A stretch of 64,000 bases of DNA. It comes from Ruania alba (GTDB lineage Bacteria > Actinomycetota > Actinomycetes > Actinomycetales > Beutenbergiaceae). The notes beneath the pieces are model-generated. The model was not told where the DNA came from. It saw nothing but the letters and a program-made list of their open reading frames with translations, and did not search any database. A program made the position numbers and the translations under genes. The stretch lies in NCBI RefSeq assembly GCF_900105765.1, contig NZ_FNTX01000001.1:1-64000 (forward strand), written 5' to 3'. Numbering within the stretch: position 1 is the stretch's first letter; each line of letters opens with the position of its first letter. Below are positions 8,256 to 16,847 of this stretch, piece after piece.

Positions 8256-10442
8256 ATGCCCGCGAACGAGCCGTGGTACCGAACGAGCCGACGATGGGGT
8301 CAGACCAACCTCGTCGAGATCGACCCCGAGCGATACGACGACGCGTGGTGGCGCAGGTACTGGCGAGATACTCGTATCGACGGTGTGATCGTCAATGCAG
8401 GTGGCATCGTCGCCTACTACCCATCCGAGTTCGAACTCCATCACCGTGCTGTCGGGATCTCCGAACAGAACGATCTGTATGGCCGCATCGTCGCCTCCGC
8501 GCGTGACGAGGGACTGGCGGTGGTCGCCCGGATGGACTCCAACCGCGTGGCCGAGGACTTCTTCATCGCGCACCCGGAGTGGATGGCCCGAGATGCTGAT
8601 GGCGAGCCCTATCGGGCTGCCGACAAGTGGATCACCTGCGTCAACAGCGGCTACTACAACGACTACCTGCTCCAAGTGCTCGCCGAGATCACCCGACGGT
8701 CTGCACCAGACGGCTTCGCCGACAACAGCTGGGCCGGTCTGCCACGGGACCGGATCTGCTACTGCGAGAACTGCGCCCGGATCTTCCGTGAAGCCAAGGG
8801 TAGCCCGCTGCCCGCCCAGATCGACTGGAGCGACCCTACCTACCGCGACTGGGTGCGCTGGAACTACGACCGGCGAGTAGAGATCTGGGAGTTGAACAAC
8901 AAGGCCACCCAGGCAGCCGGCGGCGAGCACTGCATCTGGATGGGGATGCTCAGCGGCGATCAGAAGCATGCTGCGAACAGGTTCAACGACCAACGGCGGA
9001 TCCTGCGTGGCTCCCCGTTCGCGATGCTCGATCATCAGTTCCGCTGGTTCGGGGAGAGCTTCCACCAGAACGCCGAGGCGGGCAAGCGCATCCATGAACT
9101 CGTTGGCTGGGACGCTGTGATGCCGGAGAGCATGCCCATGTACAGCCTGGGCCGCCCTGCCTTTCGCGTCGCCGCGATGCCGAAGGCTGAAGCTCAGCTG
9201 TGGTCGGCCAACGGCTTCGCCGGCGGCATCCAGCCGTGGTGGCACCACATCGGTTCCCACCACGAGGACCGCCGGCAATACTCGACCGCTCCGGAGATCT
9301 TCCAGTGGCACGAGAAGAACGAGGACGTCCTGTTCGACCGGACGCCAGTGGCCGATGTCGGCGTGGTGTGGTCCACAGACAACACCGACTTCTTTGGCCG
9401 TGATCAGATCGAAGAGCGGACTGCGAGCCCGTACCGCGGTGCGATCACCGCGCTCGTGCAGGCTGGGTTGACCTATGTACCGGTGCACGCAGACGACATA
9501 CACACGACCGCCAGCCGGTTCAGTGTTCTCCTGCTGCCGAACGTCGGCGCGATGGGTGACGCTCAACTTGAGGCTGTCCGCGAGTTCCACGCAGCTGGTG
9601 GCTCGGTCGTTGCGACGGGAGAGACATCGCTGTTCACCGAGGATGGGGAGCGGCGCGACGACTACGGCCTTGCTGACGTCCTTGGTGTCACCGCGGGCGA
9701 GTCCACCCACGGCGACTGGCGAGGCACAGACGTCAACATGGAGACAGCGGGCAACCACACCTACCTGCGCCTCCTGCCCGCTCGAAACTCCGATGGCGGC
9801 GGCACGGACGTCAAGGTGCGACGTCCCGCTCGGCACAGTGCGCTCGACGGCTTCGATGACACCGATATCGTGCCGTTCGGCGGTTACCTGCGGGAATCCC
9901 GTGTGCTCGACGGCTTTGAGACGTTGGCGACGTTCATCCCGAGGTTCCCCATCTATCCGCCCGAGACCTCATGGATGAGCACCCCGGAAACTAGCATTCC
10001 CGCCCTCGTGGTCAGCGAACGAGGGGAGTCCCGAACAGTCATGGTGCTCGCAGACCTGGATCGGTGCGGTGACCGGGACCAACAACCCGACGCCCGAGCG
10101 CTGCTCGCACGGGTGGTGCGGTGGGCCATAGGCGAGGAGTCCAAGGTCTCGGCGAAGACCCCTGGGGGAGTGGCAGTGAACGCCTACGCCCAACCCGGAC
10201 GGACGATCGTGCATCTGACCAACTCACTCGCGACAACGAACTTGGCAGCCCGCCAGGACCACCTCTACCCAGTTGGTCCGATCGAGGTACGCATCACCAG
10301 ACCAGAACCGGCCAGCGCGGTGAAGAGTGCTGCGCTGCGGGTAGCGGAGGCCGCAGCCACAGCCAAGGAAGATGGTGACGCCATCGTGGTCACTGTCGAT
10401 GTGGTCAAGGCACATGAAGTCGTCGTGATCGACTGGGCCTGA
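8256..10442 (+). CDS. Putative cytoplasmic glycoside hydrolase (GHL6 barrel plus GH42-like trimerisation domain)
   Basis: A 728-residue protein without signal peptide, last gene of the first ABC operon. The N-terminal ~330 residues look like a TIM barrel of the hypothetical glycosyl hydrolase GHL6 type: DGVIVNAGGIVAYYPSEF, a cysteine pair in RICYCENCARIFREA, and GGIQPWWHHIG. A flavodoxin-like domain as in GH42 beta-galactosidases follows (ADVGVVWSTDNTDFFG, then VLLLPNVGAMGDAQLEAVRE and GGSVVATGETSLF). The C-terminus is a beta domain. It probably cleaves the sugar imported by the preceding transporter. I cannot name the catalytic residues or the substrate. Confidence 0.75.
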   Translation: MPANEPWYRTSRRWGQTNLVEIDPERYDDAWWRRYWRDTRIDGVIVNAGGIVAYYPSEFELHHRAVGISEQNDLYGRIVASARDEGLAVVARMDSNRVAEDFFIAHPEWMARDADGEPYRAADKWITCVNSGYYNDYLLQVLAEITRRSAPDGFADNSWAGLPRDRICYCENCARIFREAKGSPLPAQIDWSDPTYRDWVRWNYDRRVEIWELNNKATQAAGGEHCIWMGMLSGDQKHAANRFNDQRRILRGSPFAMLDHQFRWFGESFHQNAEAGKRIHELVGWDAVMPESMPMYSLGRPAFRVAAMPKAEAQLWSANGFAGGIQPWWHHIGSHHEDRRQYSTAPEIFQWHEKNEDVLFDRTPVADVGVVWSTDNTDFFGRDQIEERTASPYRGAITALVQAGLTYVPVHADDIHTTASRFSVLLLPNVGAMGDAQLEAVREFHAAGGSVVATGETSLFTEDGERRDDYGLADVLGVTAGESTHGDWRGTDVNMETAGNHTYLRLLPARNSDGGGTDVKVRRPARHSALDGFDDTDIVPFGGYLRESRVLDGFETLATFIPRFPIYPPETSWMSTPETSIPALVVSERGESRTVMVLADLDRCGDRDQQPDARALLARVVRWAIGEESKVSAKTPGGVAVNAYAQPGRTIVHLTNSLATTNLAARQDHLYPVGPIEVRITRPEPASAVKSAALRVAEAAATAKEDGDAIVVTVDVVKAHEVVVIDWA

Positions 10443-10467
10443 CGGTTGCGCAACCACCATCGAGGGG

Positions 10468-10503
10468 CTCCCGCCCGGCTCGCACCCGTGAGCCAGGCGG
10501 GAG
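10468..10503 (+). terminator. Strong hairpin downstream of the first glycan operon
   Basis: Arms CTCCCGCCCGGCTC and GAGCCAGGCGGGAG (14 bp, one mismatch) around an 8-base loop, 25 bases after the stop codon at 10442. No U-tract follows, which is usual for high-GC actinobacteria. Confidence 0.62.
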
Positions 10504-10595
10504 TCGCAGTGGCCCCACCCGGGCCCCGGGATCTCGGCAGCCCGATGACCCCATCCAGCAATTCCATCGGAGCCGGGGTCGATCGTTCTGAGGAG

Positions 10596-10668
10596 TAGGC
10601 CCCCCGGGGCTCGAACCCGGAACCCACGGATTAAAAGTCCGTTGCTCTGCCAGTTGAGCTAGAGGCCC
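10596..10668 (-). tRNA. tRNA-Lys (anticodon TTT)
   Basis: A 73-nt cloverleaf on the minus strand. The acceptor stem is GGGCCTC/GGGGCCT, the D-arm contains AGCTCAACTGGCAGAGC, and the anticodon stem ACGGA/TCCGT encloses CTTTTAA (anticodon TTT, complement of 10633-10635). The T-arm is CCGGG-TTCGAGC-CCCGG. The CCA end is not encoded. The gene sits between the convergent hydrolase and sulfatase genes; the rest of the 316-bp gap (10443-10758) holds only the hairpin listed separately. Confidence 0.95.
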
Positions 10669-10758
10669 GCACGCCGCATGGTGCGGCGGCGACAAGCCTA
10701 CGCCAGGAGGGTGCGCCGTCAGGACTCGTCGGCGTGACGCCATGGCATGCGGTCGAGG

Positions 10759-12198
10759 TCAGTAACTCTGCGGCCGCCAGGTGCCCGCCTCCCACGCGGC
10801 CCACGAATGGTGCAGGGCACCTGCGTATTCGTAGGTGTCGAACTCGGCGCCACCGCCGGTCATCCGCGGGTCGCCGGTGGCGACGAGCTCGGCCCGCAGC
10901 ACGTCCTCGAGCTCGCTCACCAAGGACTTGTGCTCGGGGTGGTCGGCCAGGTTATCGATGCAGTGCGGGTCGCTCGGCAGGTGGTACAGCTCATGCTCCG
11001 GGCGCTTGCCGAATGCCAGGTCGTAGTAGGTGTCCTCGCCCGCCTCGTGCTGGGCGAGGATCGTCTCTTTGGTGGGGGAGGAGTCGACGTTGGTGAATCC
11101 TGTCTCCGGATTCCCGGCCGGCCACATGCTCGGCCGCAGGTTCCAGACGTAGAGGTAGTCACCACGGCGGATGCATCGCACGGGGTAGGAGCGGTCGCCT
11201 TCATACCCGAGATCGTGGCGCTCACGGCCGAAGAACACCCGGTCCCGGTCCGGGTCGACCTGCCCGGATTCCTCCGATCGCAGCACGTCCATCAGGGTGC
11301 GACCCACCATCTGTGGCGGGTGCTCGGTGATCCCTGCTGCATCCAGGAATGTGGGTGCGAGGTCGACGAAGCTGATCAGGTCCTCGATCACTCGTCCACT
11401 GGGTACGGTCCCTGGCCAGCACACGGCGAAGGGAAGGCGGGCGTCGGGGTCGAGCATCTGCCCCTTCACCCGTGGGAAGGGCATGCCGTTGTCGGAGGTG
11501 ACGACGATGAGGGTGTTCTCCAGCTCACCGGCCTGGGCGAGCTGGTCGATCATCAAGCCCAGATGACGATCGAACCACTCGATCTCGTAGGCGTAGTCCA
11601 GCAGGTCCTCGCGCACCTGTGGCACGTCCGGCAGGTACGGGGGAACCTGCACCGCGGCCGGGTCGAGGCCTGCGCGTGCCCCTTCGCCGGGCTCGTAGCG
11701 CCGGTGTGGCTCGAACCCGCCGTACCAGAAGCAGAACGGCTGGCGCTCATTGCGGTCGTTCAGGAATACGGCGAAGTTGGCGGCGTAGTCGATCTCGCTG
11801 ATACCGGTGCGTTCCGGTGGGGTGAGCCGGTGGTTGTTGTACGGGGTGCCGGCGGGGTTGCGGGTCAGTCCTTGGCGCGCCCAGTTCCCTGGCGCCCATC
11901 CTTTGCCGGTGTATCCCACGTGATACCCGGTGCCTTCGAGCAGGTCGGGGTAGCGGGCAAACTCGGCGGGGAAGATGCCGTTGTGATTGCCGGCTTCCTT
12001 GAGCTGCCAGGTGTGCATGCCGGTGAGGATGCTCGCCCGCGACGGTGCGCACTTGGGATTCGTGGTGTAGGCGTTGTGGCACAGCACCCCATGTTCGGCC
12101 ACCCAGTCGAAGGCAGGTGTGTGCACGAACGGGTGACCTTGCGCGCTCACGTGCGAGGCGTCGTCGGCTATCGCGAGCAAGATGTTCGGTCTGTTCAT
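10759..12198 (-). CDS. Type I sulfatase, heparan-N-sulfatase-like, cytoplasmic
   Basis: A 479-residue S1-family sulfatase. The formylglycine motif is CAPSRASILTG with Cys50, which a formylglycine-generating enzyme must convert. Metal ligands are expected in ADD (residues 11-13) and TSDNGMPFPR. The overall pattern, including DNGMPFPRVKG and HPFVHTPAFDW, recalls the sulfamidase (SGSH-like) branch, but assignment by eye is tentative. No signal peptide is visible, so it should act on imported sulfated sugars. It overlaps the upstream sulfatase gene by 4 bp (ATGA) and is the distal gene of a two-gene operon. Confidence 0.92.
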   Translation of the reverse strand: MNRPNILLAIADDASHVSAQGHPFVHTPAFDWVAEHGVLCHNAYTTNPKCAPSRASILTGMHTWQLKEAGNHNGIFPAEFARYPDLLEGTGYHVGYTGKGWAPGNWARQGLTRNPAGTPYNNHRLTPPERTGISEIDYAANFAVFLNDRNERQPFCFWYGGFEPHRRYEPGEGARAGLDPAAVQVPPYLPDVPQVREDLLDYAYEIEWFDRHLGLMIDQLAQAGELENTLIVVTSDNGMPFPRVKGQMLDPDARLPFAVCWPGTVPSGRVIEDLISFVDLAPTFLDAAGITEHPPQMVGRTLMDVLRSEESGQVDPDRDRVFFGRERHDLGYEGDRSYPVRCIRRGDYLYVWNLRPSMWPAGNPETGFTNVDSSPTKETILAQHEAGEDTYYDLAFGKRPEHELYHLPSDPHCIDNLADHPEHKSLVSELEDVLRAELVATGDPRMTGGGAEFDTYEYAGALHHSWAAWEAGTWRPQSY

Positions 12199-13745
12199 GC
12201 CCGGGCAATGCGCTGATAGGTGGTGGGTTGGCGGGCCAGCTCAGTGTCGATGGCGCGCAGAGCGAGCTGGTGGCGTAGGTCTTGGTGATCGGGGTGGTCG
12301 AAGAGGTTGTTCACCTCGCCGGGGTCGGTGTGCAGGTCGAACAGGTCGCCCCAGGGGTGCCCGCGGTAGACGGTGAGCTTGTACCGGCCGTCGATGTAGG
12401 TGCGCAGGTCGACGGCGGTGGGCTGGTGTCTGTTCTCGACGATCACGTGGTCTCGGGCTGTGTCGTGCTCACCGGTCCAGACGTCGAGCTGGTTCACCCC
12501 TTGCGTGGAGCCGGGGACGTCCAGACCGGCGGCGGTGAGCATGGTGGGGGCGAGGTCGATGAGGCCGAGCAGGGAGGAGGTGCGTGATCCTGCCGGGATG
12601 CGCTGAGGCCAGCGGGCCAGGAAGGGGACTCGAAGGAGGTCTTCGTAGTGGAAGGCGCCCTTGGCGACCAGGCCGTGCTGGCCGAGGAAGTGCCCGTGGT
12701 CGGAGGTGAAGATCACCAGGGTGTTCTCCGCCAATCCACGGGAGGCCAGGTGATCCAGGATGCGTCCGACCTGGTCGTCGATCAGGGTCATCATCCCGTA
12801 GTAGACGGCGATGTCCTTGCGGAGCTTGTCCTCGTCGGTGAGGTGGCTGTGGAACCCGTGGTTCTGGTGTGGTGTCTCCTGCCAGGGGGAGAAGTTCGGG
12901 TCGTGCTGTTGGGTGAGGGCGAACCAGGGGGCCATCTTCTCCAGCTCCCCGGGCTCGAGCCGGCCGGGTTCTACCTCGGCAGGGTCATACATCGAGGCGT
13001 ACGGTTCGGGCACCAGGTAGGGCGGGTGCGGGTCGTGGAAGCTGGCCCAGGTGAAGAACGGGTCGTCGGTGTCGGCGGCGCGGTCGATCGCGGCGATGGT
13101 GCGCTCGGCGGTCCAGGTGGAGTAGTGGTATTCGGCAGGAAGGTCCCAGGAGTGCTGCCGTTCGTCGCCACGAACCTCGGGCCAGGACTGGAAGTAGTCG
13201 GCCCAGTCGGTCAGGCCCTGCTCTTCCATCCAGATTGCGTAATGCTGGCCCACGTGGGACTCGTCGGCATGGTTGCGGGCGAGCTCGATGTGGTCGAAGC
13301 CGTAGTAGGGGCCGTGGAACTCGCGCCAGAAGTCCAGGTCGCGCAACGTCGGCTGTGCCTCGAGGGAGGTCTGCTCCGGAGTGGATGCCAGCGGCTGGAA
13401 GTGTGCTTTGCCGATCAGAGAGGTCTGGTAGCCCGCCTGGCCGAGCAGGTCACCAAGGAAGGTGCGTTCCTCCTCCAGCTTCGTCCCGATCGTCCAGCAC
13501 CCGTGCCAGGACGGGTATTCACCGGTGATGATCGAGGACCGGGAGGGTGAGCACAGCGGGTTGTTGCAATACGCCCGGTCCACTGTGACGCCGTCGGTAC
13601 CGATGCTGTCGATGTTCGGGGTGTCCAGCATCGGCGTCACTGACCCCAACGCGCTGTGGTGCTGCTGGTCCGTGGTGATCAGCAGGATGTTCGGGCGGGC
13701 GTCACCTGCATGATCTCCAGCGGTCGCGGAGAGTTCATGACTCAT
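12195..13745 (-). CDS. Type I sulfatase, cytoplasmic
   Basis: A 516-residue S1-family sulfatase with the formylglycine motif CSPSRSSIITG (Cys65), an N-terminal metal-binding ITTDQQHH, and a C-terminal FTSDHGHFLGQHGLVAKG. The last motif is typical of choline-sulfatase/iduronate-sulfatase-like enzymes that act on small sulfated sugars. The N-terminus (MSHELSATAGDHAGDARPNI) has no hydrophobic export signal. It is the first gene of the minus-strand sulfatase pair and is divergent from the GH51 gene. The exact sulfate ester is not predictable here. Confidence 0.94.
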   Translation of the reverse strand: MSHELSATAGDHAGDARPNILLITTDQQHHSALGSVTPMLDTPNIDSIGTDGVTVDRAYCNNPLCSPSRSSIITGEYPSWHGCWTIGTKLEEERTFLGDLLGQAGYQTSLIGKAHFQPLASTPEQTSLEAQPTLRDLDFWREFHGPYYGFDHIELARNHADESHVGQHYAIWMEEQGLTDWADYFQSWPEVRGDERQHSWDLPAEYHYSTWTAERTIAAIDRAADTDDPFFTWASFHDPHPPYLVPEPYASMYDPAEVEPGRLEPGELEKMAPWFALTQQHDPNFSPWQETPHQNHGFHSHLTDEDKLRKDIAVYYGMMTLIDDQVGRILDHLASRGLAENTLVIFTSDHGHFLGQHGLVAKGAFHYEDLLRVPFLARWPQRIPAGSRTSSLLGLIDLAPTMLTAAGLDVPGSTQGVNQLDVWTGEHDTARDHVIVENRHQPTAVDLRTYIDGRYKLTVYRGHPWGDLFDLHTDPGEVNNLFDHPDHQDLRHQLALRAIDTELARQPTTYQRIARA

Positions 13746-13838
13746 CTAGTGATTCCTTTCGTTGCACGTGCTGCGCTGGACGGCTCGGTTCCGCGGCGCG
13801 CTCAGGAGAGTGGCCCCTGCTGTGCTACTTTACCGTTA

Positions 13839-13852
13839 GGTCTGTAAATAAT
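13839..13852. promoter_or_regulatory. Shared operator-like motif GGTCTGTAAATAAT (copy 1)
   Basis: An AT-rich 14-mer in the 122-bp divergent region between the sulfatase pair and GH51, 16 bp before the GH51 start. A 13/14 match occurs at 21264-21277, in the other divergent control region of the island. It may be a site for the ROK protein encoded at 26812; that link is inference. Confidence 0.4.
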
Positions 13853-13867
13853 CCATCGAAGGGGAAC

Positions 13868-15403
13868 GTGGCTGTGCTGACCTCGACCATTACTGTCGAT
13901 CCGGCCTACGTGATCGGTGAGATCGACCCGCGGATGCGCGGGTCGTTCGTGGAGCACCTCGGCAGATGTGTCTACACCGGGATCTACGAGCCCGGCCACA
14001 CCACCGCCGACGGCGATGGGTTCCGGTTCGACGTTCGTGACCTCACCCGTGATCTGGGGGTGAGCATCGTGCGCTACCCAGGCGGGAACTTCGTCTCTGG
14101 CTATCGGTGGGAGGACGGGGTAGGTCCGCGGGAGGAGCGGCCCACAAAACTTGACCTCGCGTTCCAGTCGATCGAGACGAACGCCGTCGGTATCGGTGAA
14201 TTCATGGCATGGACCCGAACCGTGGGTGCTGAGGCAATGATGGCCGTCAATCTCGGCACTCGCGGCGTGGAGGAGGCGGCGGCTCTTGTCGAGTACTGCA
14301 ATCACCCCGGCGGTGGGTACTGGTCCGATCTGCGCCACCGGCATGGCCGCGCAGATCCCTACGGCATCGGCGTGTGGTGCCTCGGCAACGAGTTGGACGG
14401 ACCGTGGCAGATCGGGCGCAAACCCGCGCGGGAGTACGGGATCCTGGCCGCGGCAGCAGGTGCAGCGATGCGGCGCGTCGACCCCAGTATCCAGCTGGTC
14501 GCCTGTGGCTCGTCGGGGCGGCGGATGGCGACCTACGCCGCCTGGGAGGCGGAAGTGCTCGAGCACACCTACGAGGTCGTGGACTACATCTCCGTGCACG
14601 CCTATCACGGACCACGCGGTGACACCCGCGCCGACTACGTGGACTTCATGGCTGCCGGCGCCGACATGGACGCCATGATCACCCAAGTCATCGGAACCAG
14701 CGACTACGTGGGCGCGAAGCTGAAGTCCCGCAAACGCCTCAACCTCTCTTTCGACGAGTGGAACGTGCGACACACCCATGGGACGTGGCGTCAGGGTCAC
14801 GAGCCGTGGACTGTGGCACCGCCGCTCATCGAGGACACGCACTCGGTGACTGACGCGGTGGTCGTGGGATCGATGCTGAACAGCCTGCTCCGGCATGCGG
14901 ACCGCGTCACCATGAGCTGCTTCGCACAGCTGGTGAACATCCACGCCCCGATCCGGACGGCAGCCGGAGGACCGGCTTGGCGGCAGGCCTCCTACTACCC
15001 GATGCAGGCCGTCTTCGCCCACAGCCAGGGTCAGTCCATCCGGCTAGCCGTCGAGTCGCCACCGATGACCACCCAGTCGTACGGAGACGTGGACCAGGTC
15101 GACGCCGCCGCCACCCGTGATGAGGACGGATCGCTCACCGTGTTCGTCGTGAACCGCTCCCTCGACGACGCCGTGCTCAGTGACGTCGTCGTCCGCGCCA
15201 TGGGCCAGCCGCACGTGACTGAGCACGTCTTGCTTCATGACGATGACCCGGACGCGACCAATACCCATGACCATCCGGACCGGGTGCGTCCCCGTCACCT
15301 GGACCCGCCAGGTCTCGACGGCGGGCGTCTCCAGGTCATGCTTCCGCCACGCTCCTGGCAGATGATCCGCATCGTCGATGACGCCGGTAGGAGGAACGCA
15401 TGA
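13868..15403 (+). CDS. GH51 alpha-L-arabinofuranosidase, cytoplasmic
   Basis: A 511-residue retaining glycosidase of family GH51. The acid/base is Glu175 in CLGNELDGPWQ and the nucleophile is Glu297 in LSFDEWNV. Both numbers agree closely with characterised GH51 enzymes. Other family landmarks are RGSFVEHLGRCVYTGIYEPG and VRYPGGNFVSGYRWEDGVGP. It should remove terminal alpha-L-arabinofuranosyl groups from imported oligosaccharides. The start is GTG at 13868 after AAGGGGAAC. No signal peptide. The following sulfatase gene overlaps it by 4 bp, so the two are co-translated. Confidence 0.95.
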   Translation: MAVLTSTITVDPAYVIGEIDPRMRGSFVEHLGRCVYTGIYEPGHTTADGDGFRFDVRDLTRDLGVSIVRYPGGNFVSGYRWEDGVGPREERPTKLDLAFQSIETNAVGIGEFMAWTRTVGAEAMMAVNLGTRGVEEAAALVEYCNHPGGGYWSDLRHRHGRADPYGIGVWCLGNELDGPWQIGRKPAREYGILAAAAGAAMRRVDPSIQLVACGSSGRRMATYAAWEAEVLEHTYEVVDYISVHAYHGPRGDTRADYVDFMAAGADMDAMITQVIGTSDYVGAKLKSRKRLNLSFDEWNVRHTHGTWRQGHEPWTVAPPLIEDTHSVTDAVVVGSMLNSLLRHADRVTMSCFAQLVNIHAPIRTAAGGPAWRQASYYPMQAVFAHSQGQSIRLAVESPPMTTQSYGDVDQVDAAATRDEDGSLTVFVVNRSLDDAVLSDVVVRAMGQPHVTEHVLLHDDDPDATNTHDHPDRVRPRHLDPPGLDGGRLQVMLPPRSWQMIRIVDDAGRRNA

Positions 15404-16827
15404 GAACGGGCCGACCGAACATCCTGCTCGTCACCACCGACACTTCCCGCACCGACACCCTGGGCTGCTACGGCTCGACGCATGCCATATCCCCGCACCT
15501 GGATGCCCTCGCCGCGCAGGGTGTGGTGTTCGAGCAGGCGCACACCAACGCTCCCGTGTGCATGCCCGCCCGCACCAGCCTGCTCACCGGGACGCACACG
15601 CCCATCCACGGCACGGTGGAGAACGCCCTGCACCGGCGGCGCCATCTCACCCCGTGCACCGATCTCCTCGCCGACGTCGGCTACCGGACGATCATGGTCG
15701 GCAAGACACACTTCGGGCCGATGCCGGATTCGTTCGCGATCCAGCACCCGTTTGCCGGGGAGAAGGGTGGCCCTGTCCAGGACGAGTACGCCGATTTCCT
15801 CGCCGACCACGGGTACCAGCGGTCCGTCGCAGAGCCGGGGTTGCTGCCCGAGGAGCTCACCAGTGACGCGTGGGCCGTGGACACCGCGATCGCGGAGATC
15901 GATAAGGTCGGTGCAACGCCGTTCTTCCTGCACTGCTCCTTGCTCAGCCCTCACTCGCCTCTGGACCCGCCGCAGCGATGGATCGACGCCTTCGCCGACC
16001 GGGAGCTTCCTCCGGTGATCCCCGGGCCCGACGAACCGGATGAGCTGCCCCGACAACTGCGCGACCTGCTGGGTCTCGACGATGCCGACACACCCGACCC
16101 CGACGAGATCGACCGGCTGCGCCGCCTTTACTACGCCTCCGCAGCCGCTACTGACGCTCAGATCGGGCGGCTCGTCGACCACCTGGACCACGCGGGCCTG
16201 GCCGAGAACACCCTCGTCATTGTCACCAGTGACCACGGGCAGCAGTACTACGACCACGGGTTCAACGACAAGCACACCTTCTACGACGCGTCCTGGCGGA
16301 TCCCGCTCATCCTGCGGCAACCCGGAACCATCCCCGGCGGGGCGCGACAGGGCTTCGCCATGCTCACGGATGTGACCGCCACGATCCTGGCCGCAGCAGG
16401 AGTCGACTTCCCACCGGTGCAAGGCTTCGACCTGCTCCCGGCAGTGCGGGACGGCCGCGCGTCACCACGCCGGTGTGCCACCGCCGTGCTGTACCGATCG
16501 CTCGCCCTGTGCAACCGGCGGTGGAAGCTGGAGTATTACCCCGACGAGGATACGGGGCGGCTCTTCGACCGGATCGCCGACCCCGACGAACTCACCGACC
16601 TCTACCGCGATCCAACATGTCAGGGGGTGCGGGACGAGCTGCTCACCGCGTTACTGATCTGGCGGGCCGATCTCTGCGACGTCGAAGCCTTGCAGGTATC
16701 AGCCGGGCGCGGCGGGCCAGTGGCCAAGCGGGCCATGGCGATGAGCGCCGCCGTCCGCGGCGTCGATGCCGAAGCACGGGTCAGTGCACGCGCCGCAGTG
16801 ATCGACGACGGCGCCGAGCTCGCCTGA
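15400..16827 (+). CDS. Type I sulfatase (CMPAR motif variant), cytoplasmic
   Basis: A 475-residue S1-family sulfatase translationally coupled to GH51. The N-terminus is NILLVTTDTSRTDTLGCYG. The formylglycine motif reads CMPARTSLLTG (Cys54): the fourth position is Ala instead of the usual Ser, which is tolerated in part of the family. VTSDHGQQYYDHGFNDKH holds the second metal site. About 60 residues at the C-terminus (Ala- and Arg-rich) are unusual. No signal peptide. Coupling to an arabinofuranosidase suggests that both act on one sulfated oligosaccharide. Confidence 0.92.
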   Translation: MRTGRPNILLVTTDTSRTDTLGCYGSTHAISPHLDALAAQGVVFEQAHTNAPVCMPARTSLLTGTHTPIHGTVENALHRRRHLTPCTDLLADVGYRTIMVGKTHFGPMPDSFAIQHPFAGEKGGPVQDEYADFLADHGYQRSVAEPGLLPEELTSDAWAVDTAIAEIDKVGATPFFLHCSLLSPHSPLDPPQRWIDAFADRELPPVIPGPDEPDELPRQLRDLLGLDDADTPDPDEIDRLRRLYYASAAATDAQIGRLVDHLDHAGLAENTLVIVTSDHGQQYYDHGFNDKHTFYDASWRIPLILRQPGTIPGGARQGFAMLTDVTATILAAAGVDFPPVQGFDLLPAVRDGRASPRRCATAVLYRSLALCNRRWKLEYYPDEDTGRLFDRIADPDELTDLYRDPTCQGVRDELLTALLIWRADLCDVEALQVSAGRGGPVAKRAMAMSAAVRGVDAEARVSARAAVIDDGAELA

Positions 16828-16847
16828 GTCCGACGCCGCCGCGGGCC

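Noticed and set aside
10596-10668. tRNA-Lys as an integration site for the glycan island
   Set aside because: No second copy of the tRNA 3' end and no integrase were seen. The tRNA lies inside the island rather than at its edge.
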